Shown here piece by piece: positions 26,723-37,550 of a DNA stretch of 64,000 bases. The position numbers and the translations under genes are program-made. The stretch is from positions 2,311,379 through 2,375,378 of the forward strand of contig VWZL01006771.1 of the NCBI GenBank assembly GCA_013396915.1, in the 5' to 3' direction. Position 1 is the first letter of the stretch. Every line of letters begins with the position of its first letter. Under the pieces are notes generated by a model. That model searched no databases. It worked only from the letters and a program-made list of their open reading frames with translations, and was not told the origin of the DNA. This stretch comes from Stercorarius parasiticus (taxonomy: Eukaryota; Chordata; Aves; Charadriiformes; Stercorariidae).

Positions 26723-27409
26723 TTACAGCTTCCTCCGGATTCTGGTGGGCTTGAACCTGTCCAGAGCTCTGTAAAAAGGCAGTACCAAAAAGGGAATTAG
26801 AAACATGTGCCTTCCTGTGTTTCGCCAGCTTATTGTATGAAACCTTCTCCGAAGTATCCATGGTATGGAAGCTAGAGAGATGTTAACGTGTTCAAATGTT
26901 ACTAAGGAGTATTCCTTCTCCCTTCCCATTAATTCACGCTTAGACAGATAAAAGTCGGTAACGGCCTTCCAGATGTTGTCTTTTGGTTGTCCTGCCTTGT
27001 CACTGGCAGCTCCTAGTCTATCATATTGATGTAGGCGTCTACCAGAGGCTTCCAGATGAGGCACAGTTACAGACAGATATGGACTGGAAAAGATACATTC
27101 ATTGTGCTCACCAAAACGAAAATAAAAGAGAGGCCGGTTTCCTGCCGTGCTGGCTGCTCTCTCTCTAGCGGCCGCTTCCCGGATGTCACAGACACCAATG
27201 TTGGCAGTGCGGAGCATTCTTCTGGCAGCTCCTTCACTGTGTTGCAGTCTACACCGTACCGCGGCAGCTCCATTCGCTGCTGTAACAAGTTGAAAAAAAC
27301 TAATTAATTCATGTTTAGTTTTTTTACATTTGTTACAGCAACGAATGGAGCTGCTGCCCCCATGCAGTAGAGCACACACGCACACGCACGCACAGACACC
27401 ACAGGACAC
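26723..27409 (-). CDS. Unassigned 228-codon open frame in a fold-back locus
   Basis: A minus-strand frame of 228 codons begins with Met at 27409 and stops at 26723. It is the longest frame in the window that is not simply due to GC-rich DNA. It begins with a Cys-rich stretch derived from a CA/CG repeat, passes through the loop and left arm of an inverted repeat (MLRTANIGVCDIREAAARER is in the arm), and ends in a basic tail, RFKPTRIRRKL. A hydrophobic patch, MFLIPFLVLPFY, lies near the C-terminus. I recognise no domain. There is no convincing promoter or splice context. It may be a genuine lineage-specific gene, a piece of an unknown mobile element, or a chance frame. Confidence 0.2.
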   Translation of the reverse strand: MSCGVCACVCVCALLHGGSSSIRCCNKCKKTKHELISFFQLVTAANGAAAVRCRLQHSEGAARRMLRTANIGVCDIREAAARERAASTAGNRPLFYFRFGEHNECIFSSPYLSVTVPHLEASGRRLHQYDRLGAASDKAGQPKDNIWKAVTDFYLSKRELMGREKEYSLVTFEHVNISLASIPWILRRRFHTISWRNTGRHMFLIPFLVLPFYRALDRFKPTRIRRKL

Positions 27410-27450
27410 TCACGGAGCCAACGCGGGTCAATGTTCCACTCTGCCAACAT
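27198..27450. repeat. Imperfect inverted repeat (fold-back) with 39-nt central stem
   Basis: The segment 27264-27302 pairs with 27316-27354 around a 13-nt AT-rich loop. Of these, 27264-27288 and 27330-27354 match 24 of 25 bases (GCAGCTCCATTCG versus its complement). Further out, 27198-27217 pairs with 27431-27450 at 17 of 20 bases (ATGTTGGCAG shared exactly). A CA/CG-rich tract at about 27371-27400 interrupts the right arm. Weaker similarity continues outward, to roughly 27165 and 27485. Confidence 0.75.
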
Positions 27451-27615
27451 GGGCGTTAGTAATGTTAGCAAAGGTGCAGCGAGAGGACTGGATGTCCCGA
27501 CAGAGGGGAACTGCTTTTGGATTTCCTTTAGTTTGTTGAACGCTGTCACAGAATGCAAATCCCTGCCCTTCCCCAATGCCTCCAATCCCAGCGAAAGAGC
27601 CATGTCCATTTCCAT
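27304..27615 (-). CDS. Unassigned 103-codon open frame overlapping the fold-back
   Basis: This minus-strand frame starts with Met at 27615 and ends at 27304 in the hairpin loop. It overlaps the 228-codon frame by 106 bp in a different frame. The first 60 residues look protein-like (FNKLKEIQKQF, then PLLTLLTPMLAEWN). The later part is the translated CA/CG repeat and hairpin arm. If the locus was once coding, this and the 228-codon frame could be one gene interrupted by a shift. No family is recognised. Confidence 0.15.
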   Translation of the reverse strand: MEMDMALSLGLEALGKGRDLHSVTAFNKLKEIQKQFPSVGTSSPLAAPLLTLLTPMLAEWNIDPRWLRECPVVSVRACACVLYCMGAAAPFVAVTNVKKLNMN

Positions 27616-29852
27616 ACTGTTTTAAAATATCTCTAAAACGTCTATTCCCTTTTAATTGGAAGACTCAAGACCACCAAAGCTTATAAATTCTTGCAGTTCC
27701 CCATCAAAACAGATTACCACAAAGAAACAAACAATGAATTAGTCCTGTATGTGGTTGTTCAGATATGAACAGAGGCTTTCAAAAGGCAGCATCTGTTTTG
27801 TTATCCTGTTTCTTCTCGGAAAGGATTCATCTCCCCCTTCCTAGTGAGCAGGGACCTTACGACATTCAGATGAGTAAAGTCTTAAAAGGAGAGTATCAAA
27901 CTGCACTGTTTCAAGTTTTGTCCAAAAGGTAACACAACAAAACAAACAAAAAGTACAAAGACAGCAAAGACCCAAGCACAAATAGTATCAGTTTCTGGAG
28001 GAAAACACTTTTAATACAGTAGAAGCAGTGTCTTCCACTATGATAAAATAATTCACCTAGCCATCAGCTAATGATTGAGCTTGATGCATGGACAAGAAAA
28101 GAGTGGACAATATTTCAATACTTTTCCTCTTCATCCTATCATCATCTTCCTCCACTCATCCATACCCCACATCCCCAGTGCAGGATTTTCTGGGAAGTGG
28201 TAGAGCAGAAAACATTCACTTCGTTCCTTCCCATCTTTGAAACAGCACTAAATCACCTACATCCCTCAGTCATGACCTCTTCAAATTATTGAATGGATGT
28301 CACTATAGGACTGGCTTACAGAGATCCCTCTGCTTCTCCTTACACTGAAAAACTTAAATATCACAACACAGACCTTGAAAGATAAACCTCAGAGGGTTCT
28401 CCACCTTCTCTCTTTCATCATTAGATGATGAATCTCCAGCAGTTTCAGCCAAGAATACAGTTTGACCAGAAGACTATGAGCTTTCTGGAGAAAAGCTGTT
28501 ATTTTTTTGTGTGAAGACAAAAAAAAGGTACAACTAACTGTCTAAACAAATACCGGTACCAACTGCACCGCTGTGTTGAGGATTACCATGAGGCAACAGT
28601 CTCTCCATAACTCAGTAAAACTCAGTAGGTCTCATGAGAACATACTGTGAAGACTATTGTATGTCTGACAGTCTGGTCAGACTAATAAATACCCAGAAAT
28701 TTAATAACTGCACCTCTGGTATTGTAATTCTGTTGATTTGATTTGTTTCATTCTCTAATGGCTCCCAATGGTTAGGACACCCTCAATCAGGCTGTATCAC
28801 TTCAGAAAGCGGAGCTGTCTGTAACACCGATCTCTTTTGTGGAGTTCCCACCAGTGGAGCAGACCAAGTGAAATCCAAAGGCACAAAAATACCATTCCTC
28901 TATGGAGCTAGCTAATATATACACACCTGAAGAAGAGAGAACAAGGCAGTGCCTCCACACATAAGTACTTTAAATAGAAAACCATCAACTCCACCATAAA
29001 GGCAGGACTTTGTAAAAGAAGGAGGAAATTAGTTCCCACGCCTGCCACAAAAACAGGGCTCAGAGGACAGCCAGGCCCAAGGGGAGCTTCCGTAAGGTGA
29101 GTGAGATTCCACAAGGGTGGGGGGCACGCTCCTCTGAGGCCAACACAAAACGGAGGCCTACACCAATACCTATAACTACACAATCAACTTCATGATCCAG
29201 TGCCTCAGAAGAGTGAAAGAACTCTGAACAGTTCTCATACACACAGGAAATAATTTCAATGAAGCAATAATTATTAGATTTAGTCTGAAGATATTTTTAC
29301 ACCTTTTGGACAAGTACACGCAACCCATCCCTCAACTCTGAGACCAGGTATCTATAAAGGATTGGTTGCCCACACGTTATAGAACAAGCTGAACTCTAGG
29401 GGTTGCTGGTCTCTCTAGTGTCTTCAAAAGGGAGATTTGGAAAGGAAACCCAGAAACAGAGGAAGGTACAAAGCCCCAAGGTTCTCTTCCACTCTTGTGT
29501 ATACCTCTGTTGAGAAAGCTTTACTTGGCTGAAGTCTTAATGAGTTAGGGCATCACATTTTCCTCTGTATTTTTGCATTACTTCTAACAAACAATGCCTC
29601 CCTAACAAGCCTAGGCTGATTTTATTTTCCAGACATGACTGCCAAACCCACAGCAATGTATGTAAAAAATGTACACACACATCAAAGCGGACATATATAT
29701 ATAAATATACATAAAATGGATGGAATAAGCTTTTTCTGCATAACAATAGCTTTGTTTCTGCCACATATATTTCTTCAGGGATGCAGATTTTTACTGTGGC
29801 AACTATCAGTATGCTTCACATCTTCATATATTGCAAGCACAGATACACGTAC

Positions 29853-29924
29853 CGGGAGGCTGTGGCAGGTAGGCCCCAATTAATTTTGATCTCTTCTTTT
29901 CATATCCCTTCTGTGTGATGTCAC
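29853..29924 (-). CDS. DIP2C: DIP2C coding exon 2 (N-terminal DMAP1-binding region)
   Basis: This 72-bp internal exon has an acceptor reading CTTGGCAG and a GTACGT donor. It starts with the last two bases of a Gly codon and encodes DITQKGYEKKRSKLIGAYL followed by PQPP, ending on one base of the next codon. ELSEGDITQKGYEKKR is the hallmark of DIP2 proteins. Only GDITQ onward is here, because the start of the protein (about 28 residues) lies in exon 1, which I could not find in the remaining 34 kb. The first helices of the DMAP1-binding domain are encoded by exons 1 and 2. SKLIGAYLPQPP distinguishes DIP2C from recalled DIP2A and DIP2B. Flanking introns are phase 1. Residue span is roughly 29-52. 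Confidence 0.97.
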
Positions 29925-30119
29925 CTGCCAAGAAAAGAAAAGCAAAATCAATAAGACGTGGATACAGACAGTGTCTAACTGCTTAATGGCAGCACCATCA
30001 GCTTAGCCACCACTGCACTGTTTGTCTGTCCTGACAATTATAATGAACAAATGAAAAGCACAGTATGATCATTCCACCCAGAAAAAACTCGTTTACGCCA
30101 GAGCCATTGACAAGTAAAT

Positions 30120-30400
30120 ACCCAGCCTTGATTTATTCCAGCACTGGGGTCCAGCGGCACAGAGTTTTAAAACCATTTTGAGATGCTGTCACACAAGCTT
30201 TCAAAAGCTACAATGACCTTCATTAGGTTAATAAACAATGGATTATATAGAGTGTGTGGGCCTGTGGTGGCTGGCAAAACACATCACTGATTAGCATTTT
30301 CTATCATTAATGGGATTTTTCTAATCAAGCATGTAAGGCACAAAAGACTTGAAACTGCTGCTATATCATTTCTGCAATATAAATGTTTTAGCTGATTTCT
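30120..30400. promoter_or_regulatory. Candidate conserved non-coding element
   Basis: Just upstream of exon 2 in intron 1 lies a non-repetitive block with clustered homeodomain-like words, for example CTGATTAGCATTTTC and CATTAATGGGATTTTTC at about 30287-30318. There is no open frame and no repeat match. Support is by motif appearance only. Confidence 0.2.
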
Positions 30401-30908
30401 AAGGATTACTGAGAGGAGCAAAACCCAACCAAAACAAATCTATCACAGATCCACTAGAAAACAGTAGCATAAAGATTCTTTGTCTGACTTTCCAATTAAA
30501 TCTCAAAACAAATTTTTTGAAGACAAATGTTCAAATTTCTTAAATTCCATTAATATGACACTTCACACTGTCTGCAGTTTCCTCAGGTAACTTTTTTTAA
30601 AATGTAAGGATAATGATCCAGTGCCTCATTGGCACCGATTTATAATAATTGTCTGTAAAAGTTTCCTAAAATAAAATGATGGATAATTAAATATGTTGAA
30701 CAAGACGTATCTTTTTAGTCTTATCAGAGTTCAGGAGAGCTTTGGCACTGAAGCTGCAACACAGTCCTGGCTCTGGAGCTCTAGATCTACCTTTAATCAT
30801 TAAAATACTTGTTCAAATATAATTTAAACATCCAGATTCTTCTTTCCAAATGTGTGAACACATGTGCACACGCACAGACATAAGTATTAAATTCAATACA
30901 AGCTACTT

Positions 30909-31060
30909 GCCCCATCCCTGGAGGTGTCCAAGGCCAGGCTGGATGGGGCTTTGAGCAACCTGGTCTAGTGGGAGGTGTCCCTGCCCATGGCAGGGGGGTT
31001 GGAACTAATGATCTTTAAGGTCCTTTCCTATCCAAACCATTCTATGATTCTATGATTCTA
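30909..31060 (+). mobile_element. CR1 LINE 3' end, truncated
   Basis: The plus strand begins with GCCCCATCCCTGGAGGTGTC and continues through the GGCTGGATGGGGCTTTGAG block to the octamer tail (ATTCTATG repeated) at about 31060. It is a roughly 150-bp 5'-truncated copy, inserted in DIP2C intron 1 opposite to the gene. Confidence 0.93.
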
Positions 31061-33945
31061 ATTTAGATGCTAAAGAGAGTGATAGGTTTTACAATTATAA
31101 GGTTGTTGAAATAACACCATATTCCCTGCCCTCTGAATAATCTTATCTGCTATTGTGAGACTCATCACGCAGTTAAAGTTCAGTTGCAACACTGGTCTTG
31201 TATGTTTGTAAAAGACTGAGGGCTTAGGAGGGCAGAAACCACAAAAAGAAGTGGAGATTTGGCAGTAATCTTCAGCTAGATACAGCAACGCACATCTAAT
31301 GTTCTTCCATCCCTATGTTCAATCTTCACCTAAGGAGATCATTTGCCAAGAGGACTGCATACTCATTTCAATCCCAGCCACTCTGCTAAATGGATGCTAA
31401 AATAGCACCAATGTATAGAGAAAGCTTCCAGTGGGTTGGTCTGAAATCAATAACTACATGAAAACACCTTCAAATGTTGTTCCTCGATGCAAGACCTTTT
31501 CTTGGGGGTGGTTCCAATAAGCAATAAGAAGGCAAAATTCTCCAACCCTCTCGGCCAGTGTCCTGAGCCAACCTCTCACCCCTGCTTAAAAAACAGTGCT
31601 TAAAATAACACCTATCCTCTTCACTACCATATCTCAAACCTGCTCTACAAAAGAAGTCAACTAAAATATCTGTGGTTTTAAATGAGGAAAGTGAGAGTGA
31701 AGCACTTCAAATGATAACCGTCCCGTATTTACCCACGAAAGAAGTGGCAGACTTGGCAAGAGGAGCTAAGCTTTTAAAGTTCAAACCCACTGACTTTTCA
31801 AGCACGTTTCTTCCCATTTTGAATACTTCTGGCATGCGTTCAAATGAGTGGAACAAGCTCCCTCTCTACTGTAATCAACAGCTTCTCACAAACCAGACAG
31901 TAACTATAGATTCCACTTCATTAAAATGTTTTAATGAAAAAGGTCTGTATTTCTACTTGAAAATATATTATAAAGTATGAAGAAATTTTTCTTTTAAAGT
32001 TTTGCTAAATAAATCACCATTAATTTCCTGTGCTCATCAATACCAAATTATCATGCATTCCAGGCACATCTTAATTTGTGTAAAAAGTTGATTTTATTAG
32101 TTTTCTATTGCTCTTAAAGGAGAACAGAGATATCCTACAGAGAACCGATGCTCCACTGTGGTATGTGTAAGTTGGCAACGCCATTTTAAATATGAAACTA
32201 TTAAAAATAGGTGCTTAACTATTGGTTGCTCTTCCACACACATGGTAGTACATACACATGCAAATCGATATTGAAAGCTATATATTCTAGACACTTCTCA
32301 TGGAACCTGCAGCCATTCCTGCAACAAAAGTTTCTTTTGCTAGTTTCTAAACCTCTAGTGTCCTTAATGGGAAGAAGTGCAGAGGACAAGCAATTTCTTT
32401 GACATCAAAGTGGGAGATAACTATCAAGTGTTATCTCCTGTCAATAATAAGTTCTCATTCCAATCAGTATCCAGACTCACTCTTTTGAAGTCCACCACAT
32501 AAAGGAATTATTCTGAGAAGGAACAACGGCAACTCCCTCCTCAGCCCACTGTCTCCACCAAAACATCACCAAGAAAAAGATTTTTTGAGACAACTTAATA
32601 TGAAATTATTTCCACTTCCAGGAACAAGCAGCAATTCATGTGGAATTATCACTCATCTTTCTATAATCACGTCCATCGTTACCCTCATAAACAAATCTAA
32701 AAAAAAAACAAACATGCAAAAGCAAAATATAAAATCACCAAAATTTTTATTGTAGTATCACTATTACCATTCTGAGGTGGAAAGAAGTCAACGGTATCAT
32801 GTAGTTTGGAAAAGTACACAAAACCGATTTATTTATCAGGATTAATTGTATTTGTATTAATTTGTATTTTTTCAGGTAGACTGACTTCAGAATATAAACA
32901 GTAACTGAATTACCATTAAAATACTATTACAATATACACAAAACTACTGCATTTCAAAGCTATGTTGAACTCATTGTGTAAGCTCCTAATATATACTAAA
33001 CACAGCTCACCAAACATTAAATGGGCTTAAACTCTGCTCTTATTATCAATTACCATTCACTCAGTTTTTTAAAAACAGTATTAAGACCTTTGGTCTATGT
33101 CCTTTGTTCCTTTGCAAATTAATGCAATGATTTTACAAGTATCATACGAGGAACAAACCCTTTTCAGTTAGGTCCACCCAGCTTCTGTCATTCCACAGTA
33201 CGATACTGAATTTAGGCTTAGCTTTTGGAGAATATCAACAGGATTACATGGACCATACTTCCTTGCCATGAGAATACAAGATTTATGCTACTTTTCCATT
33301 TTTCATTACCCCTTTTGTCTCTTGAAAAGCCAGCAGACCCCCAGGGCTTCGCTGCGTGCATTCAAAGTCCACCTCCAAAGACAGAAGGGAAAAGGGTCTC
33401 ACCCATAATGACCTTTGAGCAGACAGTACATGTTGGCTTTTCTACTTTCTACATGAACAAGCTCTTCAAAGCCCCTGCATATTTAGACTTCCTCGTTGCA
33501 TCACTCTCTAGCTTTCTTCTCGTGACACCTTTGCCTATGTTTGTGTGGCATTTCCAAGCCACGTTGAAGGGCTGCACAGAACAGCTCTGGCAAACACACT
33601 GGTATGAGCCGGGGACAAGGCTGGCAGCAAATAACAGGAAAAAGACCAATGGACAGAGGGACGATGAAGACTCCACCCAGCACTAAGGACACGCAGGAGC
33701 AGAAGGAGCATAGGGCTGCAGGGAGCTCTGGGGATGGGTCTCCCTGGGACAAGACACCACCACATAATTTTGGGCAGCTGAAAGGCGGCACCTCTGTTTA
33801 GCAGCTCCCTGCAGCCCTCTGCTCTGTCTGCCTGTCTCCTCCCTCGGCTCTCGCCCCATCCCCTGGTCATGGCTCTGTTCCCAAGCACTCTGCCCTGCTC
33901 CGCTGCTTCTCAGCTTCATCCCGCAGCTGGTCCCCAGGCCCTCCT

Positions 33946-33986
33946 CCTCCATCTCTTCCTCCTCCTTCTCCTCCTCCTCCTCAGTC
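33946..33986. repeat. CTC/TCC pyrimidine tract
   Basis: This is an almost pure CT tract (CTCCTCC and TTCCTC units). It explains the Glu-rich minus-strand frame and the Leu-rich plus-strand frame seen over this interval. Confidence 0.7.
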
Positions 33987-34742
33987 CCTTCCTCCCAGGC
34001 TGCATTCACTTCACTGCACCCAAGGATTTCAGTCTCGTGTTTGCATCAGCATTCTCCAGGATTTTTTCCTCTGGACATGTTGCTCTTTTCCTCCTCACCT
34101 CCACTGGTGCTTTGACAGGCCCCCACCATCGGAGGGGCACAGCTGCATGCCCTGGAGGGTATGCTGTCTGAGGGTCAGCAAGGGAGAGCAAAGCACAAGC
34201 CTGAGAGATCTGAACTCACTAACAGCAAGCAAATTTTACCCTGATTTCTTCCCCATCCATATTTAAAATTGACTGTCAAGGCCTGCTGAACAAGAGGCGT
34301 GCAGCACACTGATCCTCTTGCCACAAAACATCTTAATTTCTTATTTCTGCTCTTCCAGAGTCCCTTCAGGCACAGGAAGGAAAATGCCACATTTGCAATG
34401 AAAGGGACAGTACAAATGAAAGACCACCCAACCCGCCAAGGGAGAAGGTTGCCCGGTGGAGTGAGCACAGGACCCGGGTTCTGGCACTCCGTAATCCTGT
34501 TCCCATCTCTTTATTCGTGATTTGTGGCCCCGTTTCTGCAGCTTCCCGAGTTGCAGATGGCAATGCTCTCCTACACGGGCACTCACAGACAGCAAGTGTT
34601 TTGTAGCTATATTTAGCAAAGCCGCGCTGTAGTGTAAGTTCATTTGACTATGCTCAGCACAACTGCTACTGCTCGCATTCTAACCCCCATTCTCTTTGAA
34701 AATTTACTGTATTTTTCTCTTTCCTTCAACAGTGTTGGATGG

Positions 34743-35256
34743 ACAACAAAAGAGACACTGAAGTGCTGGAGCGGGTCCAGAGGAGAGCTACCAAGCTGGT
34801 GAGGGGTCTGGAGACCAAGCCATATGAGGAGAGGCTGAGGGAACTGGGCATGTTTAGTCTGGAGAAGAGGAGGCTGAGGCGAGACCTCATTGCCCTCTAC
34901 AACTACCTGAAAGGAGGTTGTAGAGAGGTGGGTGTTGGCCTCTTCTCCCAGGTGAATAATGACAGGACCAGAGGAAATGGTCTGAAGTTGTGGCAGGGGA
35001 GGTTTAGATTAGATATTAGGAAGAATTACTTTACTGGAAGAGTGGTCAGGCACTGGAACAGCCTGCCCAGGGAGGTGGTTGAGTTGCCTTCCCTAGAGGT
35101 ATTTAAGAAACGACTAGATTTAGCACTTCAGGGCATGCTCTAGTGTCAGAGATTGTAGGTTGGTTTTTGGGGGTTTTTTTGTGTGTATGGTTGGACTCGA
35201 TGATCTCGAAGGTCCTTTCCAACCATGAAGATTCTATGACTCTATGATTCTATGAT
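34743..35256 (+). mobile_element. CR1 LINE 3' part with intact ORF2 C-terminus
   Basis: An uninterrupted frame ending at 35143 encodes the CR1 ORF2 C-terminal region, with the familiar blocks [32 protein letters not shown] and [20 protein letters not shown]. It is followed by a 3' UTR of about 110 bp containing GGTTGGACTCGATGATCTCG and a tail of ATTCTATG-type repeats to 35256. The copy is 5'-truncated, so it has no endonuclease or polymerase core and cannot move on its own. Its undamaged frame suggests it is among the younger CR1 insertions here. Confidence 0.95.
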
Positions 35257-37384
35257 TTCCACCTCTTTACAAAGTCAGCAGGGCAAAGCCGGGGCAGGCG
35301 GGTTGGAGCAATGTAACCCCAGCGCACAGGCTCATCAGAAGCGAGGAAGGAACTCCAGGTAACAGAGAGCCCCTTGGGATACTCCAGATTGTACAAGACA
35401 TTCTGAGAAGTAAGAAACACCCATAAATGTTGAAGTCGTTCCTATTATCCTATCGCCTTTCCTGGCCCCTCCATGAATCAGCTCCATCCATTTATATGCC
35501 ATGTCCCAGACTGATCATAGGATTACACCTTAAAATGAAAATAATAAAAAGGCGTATTTTAGGTAATCAACAAAATATTCACTTTAGCATTTTGTTGGTG
35601 GGAGGGCTATTACTTCTTATGAAAAGTATCTGTACATTACCACCTTTCTTTAAAGCATTTAAACTTTAAAAGCTGAGAGTGCTTAGAAATGCTGGTACCA
35701 TAGACAAATAAGGTGCTATTCTTATATAAAAGTTTCCCTTTTGATTGAAATATAGATTAGCTGATCTATTATCGCTTCCTGAACACAAACATGTTCAGTC
35801 CTGATGGACTGCTACCATGATACATGAAGTAAATTTATTCAAGCAAAAGATAATTGCATTATACAGGGAAAAAAAAAATAAACCAAACCCAACACAAGAT
35901 AAATTTCATGAAATCTTTCCTTTTTTCTGGAAGATGCCAGTCCTCCTTACTGATCACGGCCTTTTAGGACACAGTGCAGGTGAAAAGCTAATAATAATAC
36001 CAGGGACTACAATCACCTTGTTTAGCGCGGTGAAAACTCAATTTCATGTTCAGTGATCTCGAAGCCTGACTGATGCTGCTGGTTTTCACTACACACGCAT
36101 GTTTCGAAATGAAATTTCAGACTGGGACTTTGAATTAGTTTAAGGTACTTATGGAAAAATCTGCCACAGGAAATAACGCAATCAGTAACTCCTCTCAAAC
36201 ACAGACTAACCCAGAGCTCGCCGGTGAGTGCCTTTCCTTTGCCCATGATTTTCTGCCCTCTAAAGATGCAATTTTCTGTACAACTTGTTTATTGCTGATG
36301 ACTCAAATTTAGTGTCAGCATCTTGGCAAGAGGGATTTGAATGAAACAAAGCTCCTCATAAAGAGAACTGTGACTCATTTACTTCTCCCACTCATGATGC
36401 AGACAGTCTCCCTGTCTGGTCTCCCAAAAATACGCCAAGAGAGAAAGGATTTCATTTTGGATGGTGAAAGCACAGAGACATCAAAACTGCACAAATATAT
36501 CTCACATAACACGTACATGAACATAAAAATATCTAAGTCAGGAGCCGTTCTCTTTGCGAATGTCTTTTTTAAAAGATGTTTAACCTCATTAGCAGCTTAG
36601 AAAACTACTCAGAACTATGACGAAGAAACAAGTGGTAAACTATGGCACGGAGCAGATAAAATAATGGGCTTTGCACACTTTCCTTGCAAACTAGCATAAA
36701 TTACAGCACTGTTCAAGTGCCTTTAAGGGGAGTACACTGTAGCTTAAAGGTTTCGATGATAATTTTACCCATATATAGCCCAATTCTTTTTTTTCCCCAA
36801 GGATACATTTTGTTCCTGTATGTTGCAAGCAAAGCAGAAAATGGCTGAATTTCAATGACAGATAAGGAAGAGGGTCCATGTGTACGTTGCAGCTTATGTT
36901 TTCTAAAGTGCCTTCTAATTCAGGAAAAAATATTTAAACAGATTATGCCATTAACAGGTAAGATAAACAATATTAGTACTGCTAAAATAACAGATACAAG
37001 GTCTTTTGAATTTTAGAAGTATTCCTGTTAAAAATAAATACCTTTCCATTCTTTTCATAGACAAATTAAGTATCTGTTGTATAATCTGGTAAACTTTTAG
37101 TTTTAATTCAAATTCTACATTTTTAAAAAAGTGACTAGTAAATCATTTTACACAGAAGACATTTTTGAGTATCTCTAGCTTGAATCCCAGAAGATCCCTT
37201 AATGTGTTTCCCCACTTACTTTCAGGTCCCAAAGTCTTCAGCACATTTTTTCAATACCCAAAATATGCCTGGGCCTCAAAAGAAAGAAGCAAAAAAAGAC
37301 ATAAAAAAAAAAACCCTCCTCAAAAAAGAATCCCGAAACACCTAGCTGAAGCCAATGAAAACAATCCTGGGGATTTTCTGACTG

Positions 37385-37550
37385 GGATTCCCAGCGCGGG
37401 GCCGAGCAGGGTGGCTGCCAGCAGCAGGGCGGGTGGCCAGGAGCCGTCCGCGCTGCCGGAGACCCCTCTCCTTCAGAGCCGGAGAACTGTGTGGTCTTTG
37501 GGCATCCCAGAGCTGCCCCAGAACGGAGCATCGGATCGGTGCCGCGCTAC
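37385..37550. promoter_or_regulatory. Short CpG-rich island in intron 1
   Basis: I count about 14 CpG dinucleotides in roughly 165 bp (including CAGCGCGGGG, TCCGCGCTGCCGG and GTGCCGCGC), while flanking DNA is AT-rich and nearly CpG-free. This could be an internal promoter or a methylation-protected element, or simply a local GC-rich patch. No transcript evidence is visible. Confidence 0.3.

Larger units (their letters stand above)
16933..29852 (-). other. DIP2C: DIP2C intron 2
   Basis: This 12.9-kb intron has its donor at 29852-29851 (GTACGT in sense) and its acceptor beside 16932. It holds two oppositely oriented CR1 copies (25097-25245 and 25640-26131), a fold-back locus with a 228-codon frame (26723-27620), a degenerate repeat-like zone with small hairpins (20930-21420), and a candidate conserved non-coding block (20500-20775). 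Elsewhere, including 17000-20400 and 21500-24850, I see no gene or recognisable repeat. Confidence 0.9.

Noticed and set aside
224..29924. Assignment to DIP2A or DIP2B instead of DIP2C
   Set aside because: Paralogue-specific stretches (SKLIGAYLPQPP, YHRRRSSGSRDERYRS, MEHWISQAIHG) match the recalled DIP2C and not the other two.
33683..34009. Glu-rich minus-strand frame of 108 codons
   Set aside because: The Glu run is the translation of a CT/GA simple tract on the other strand.
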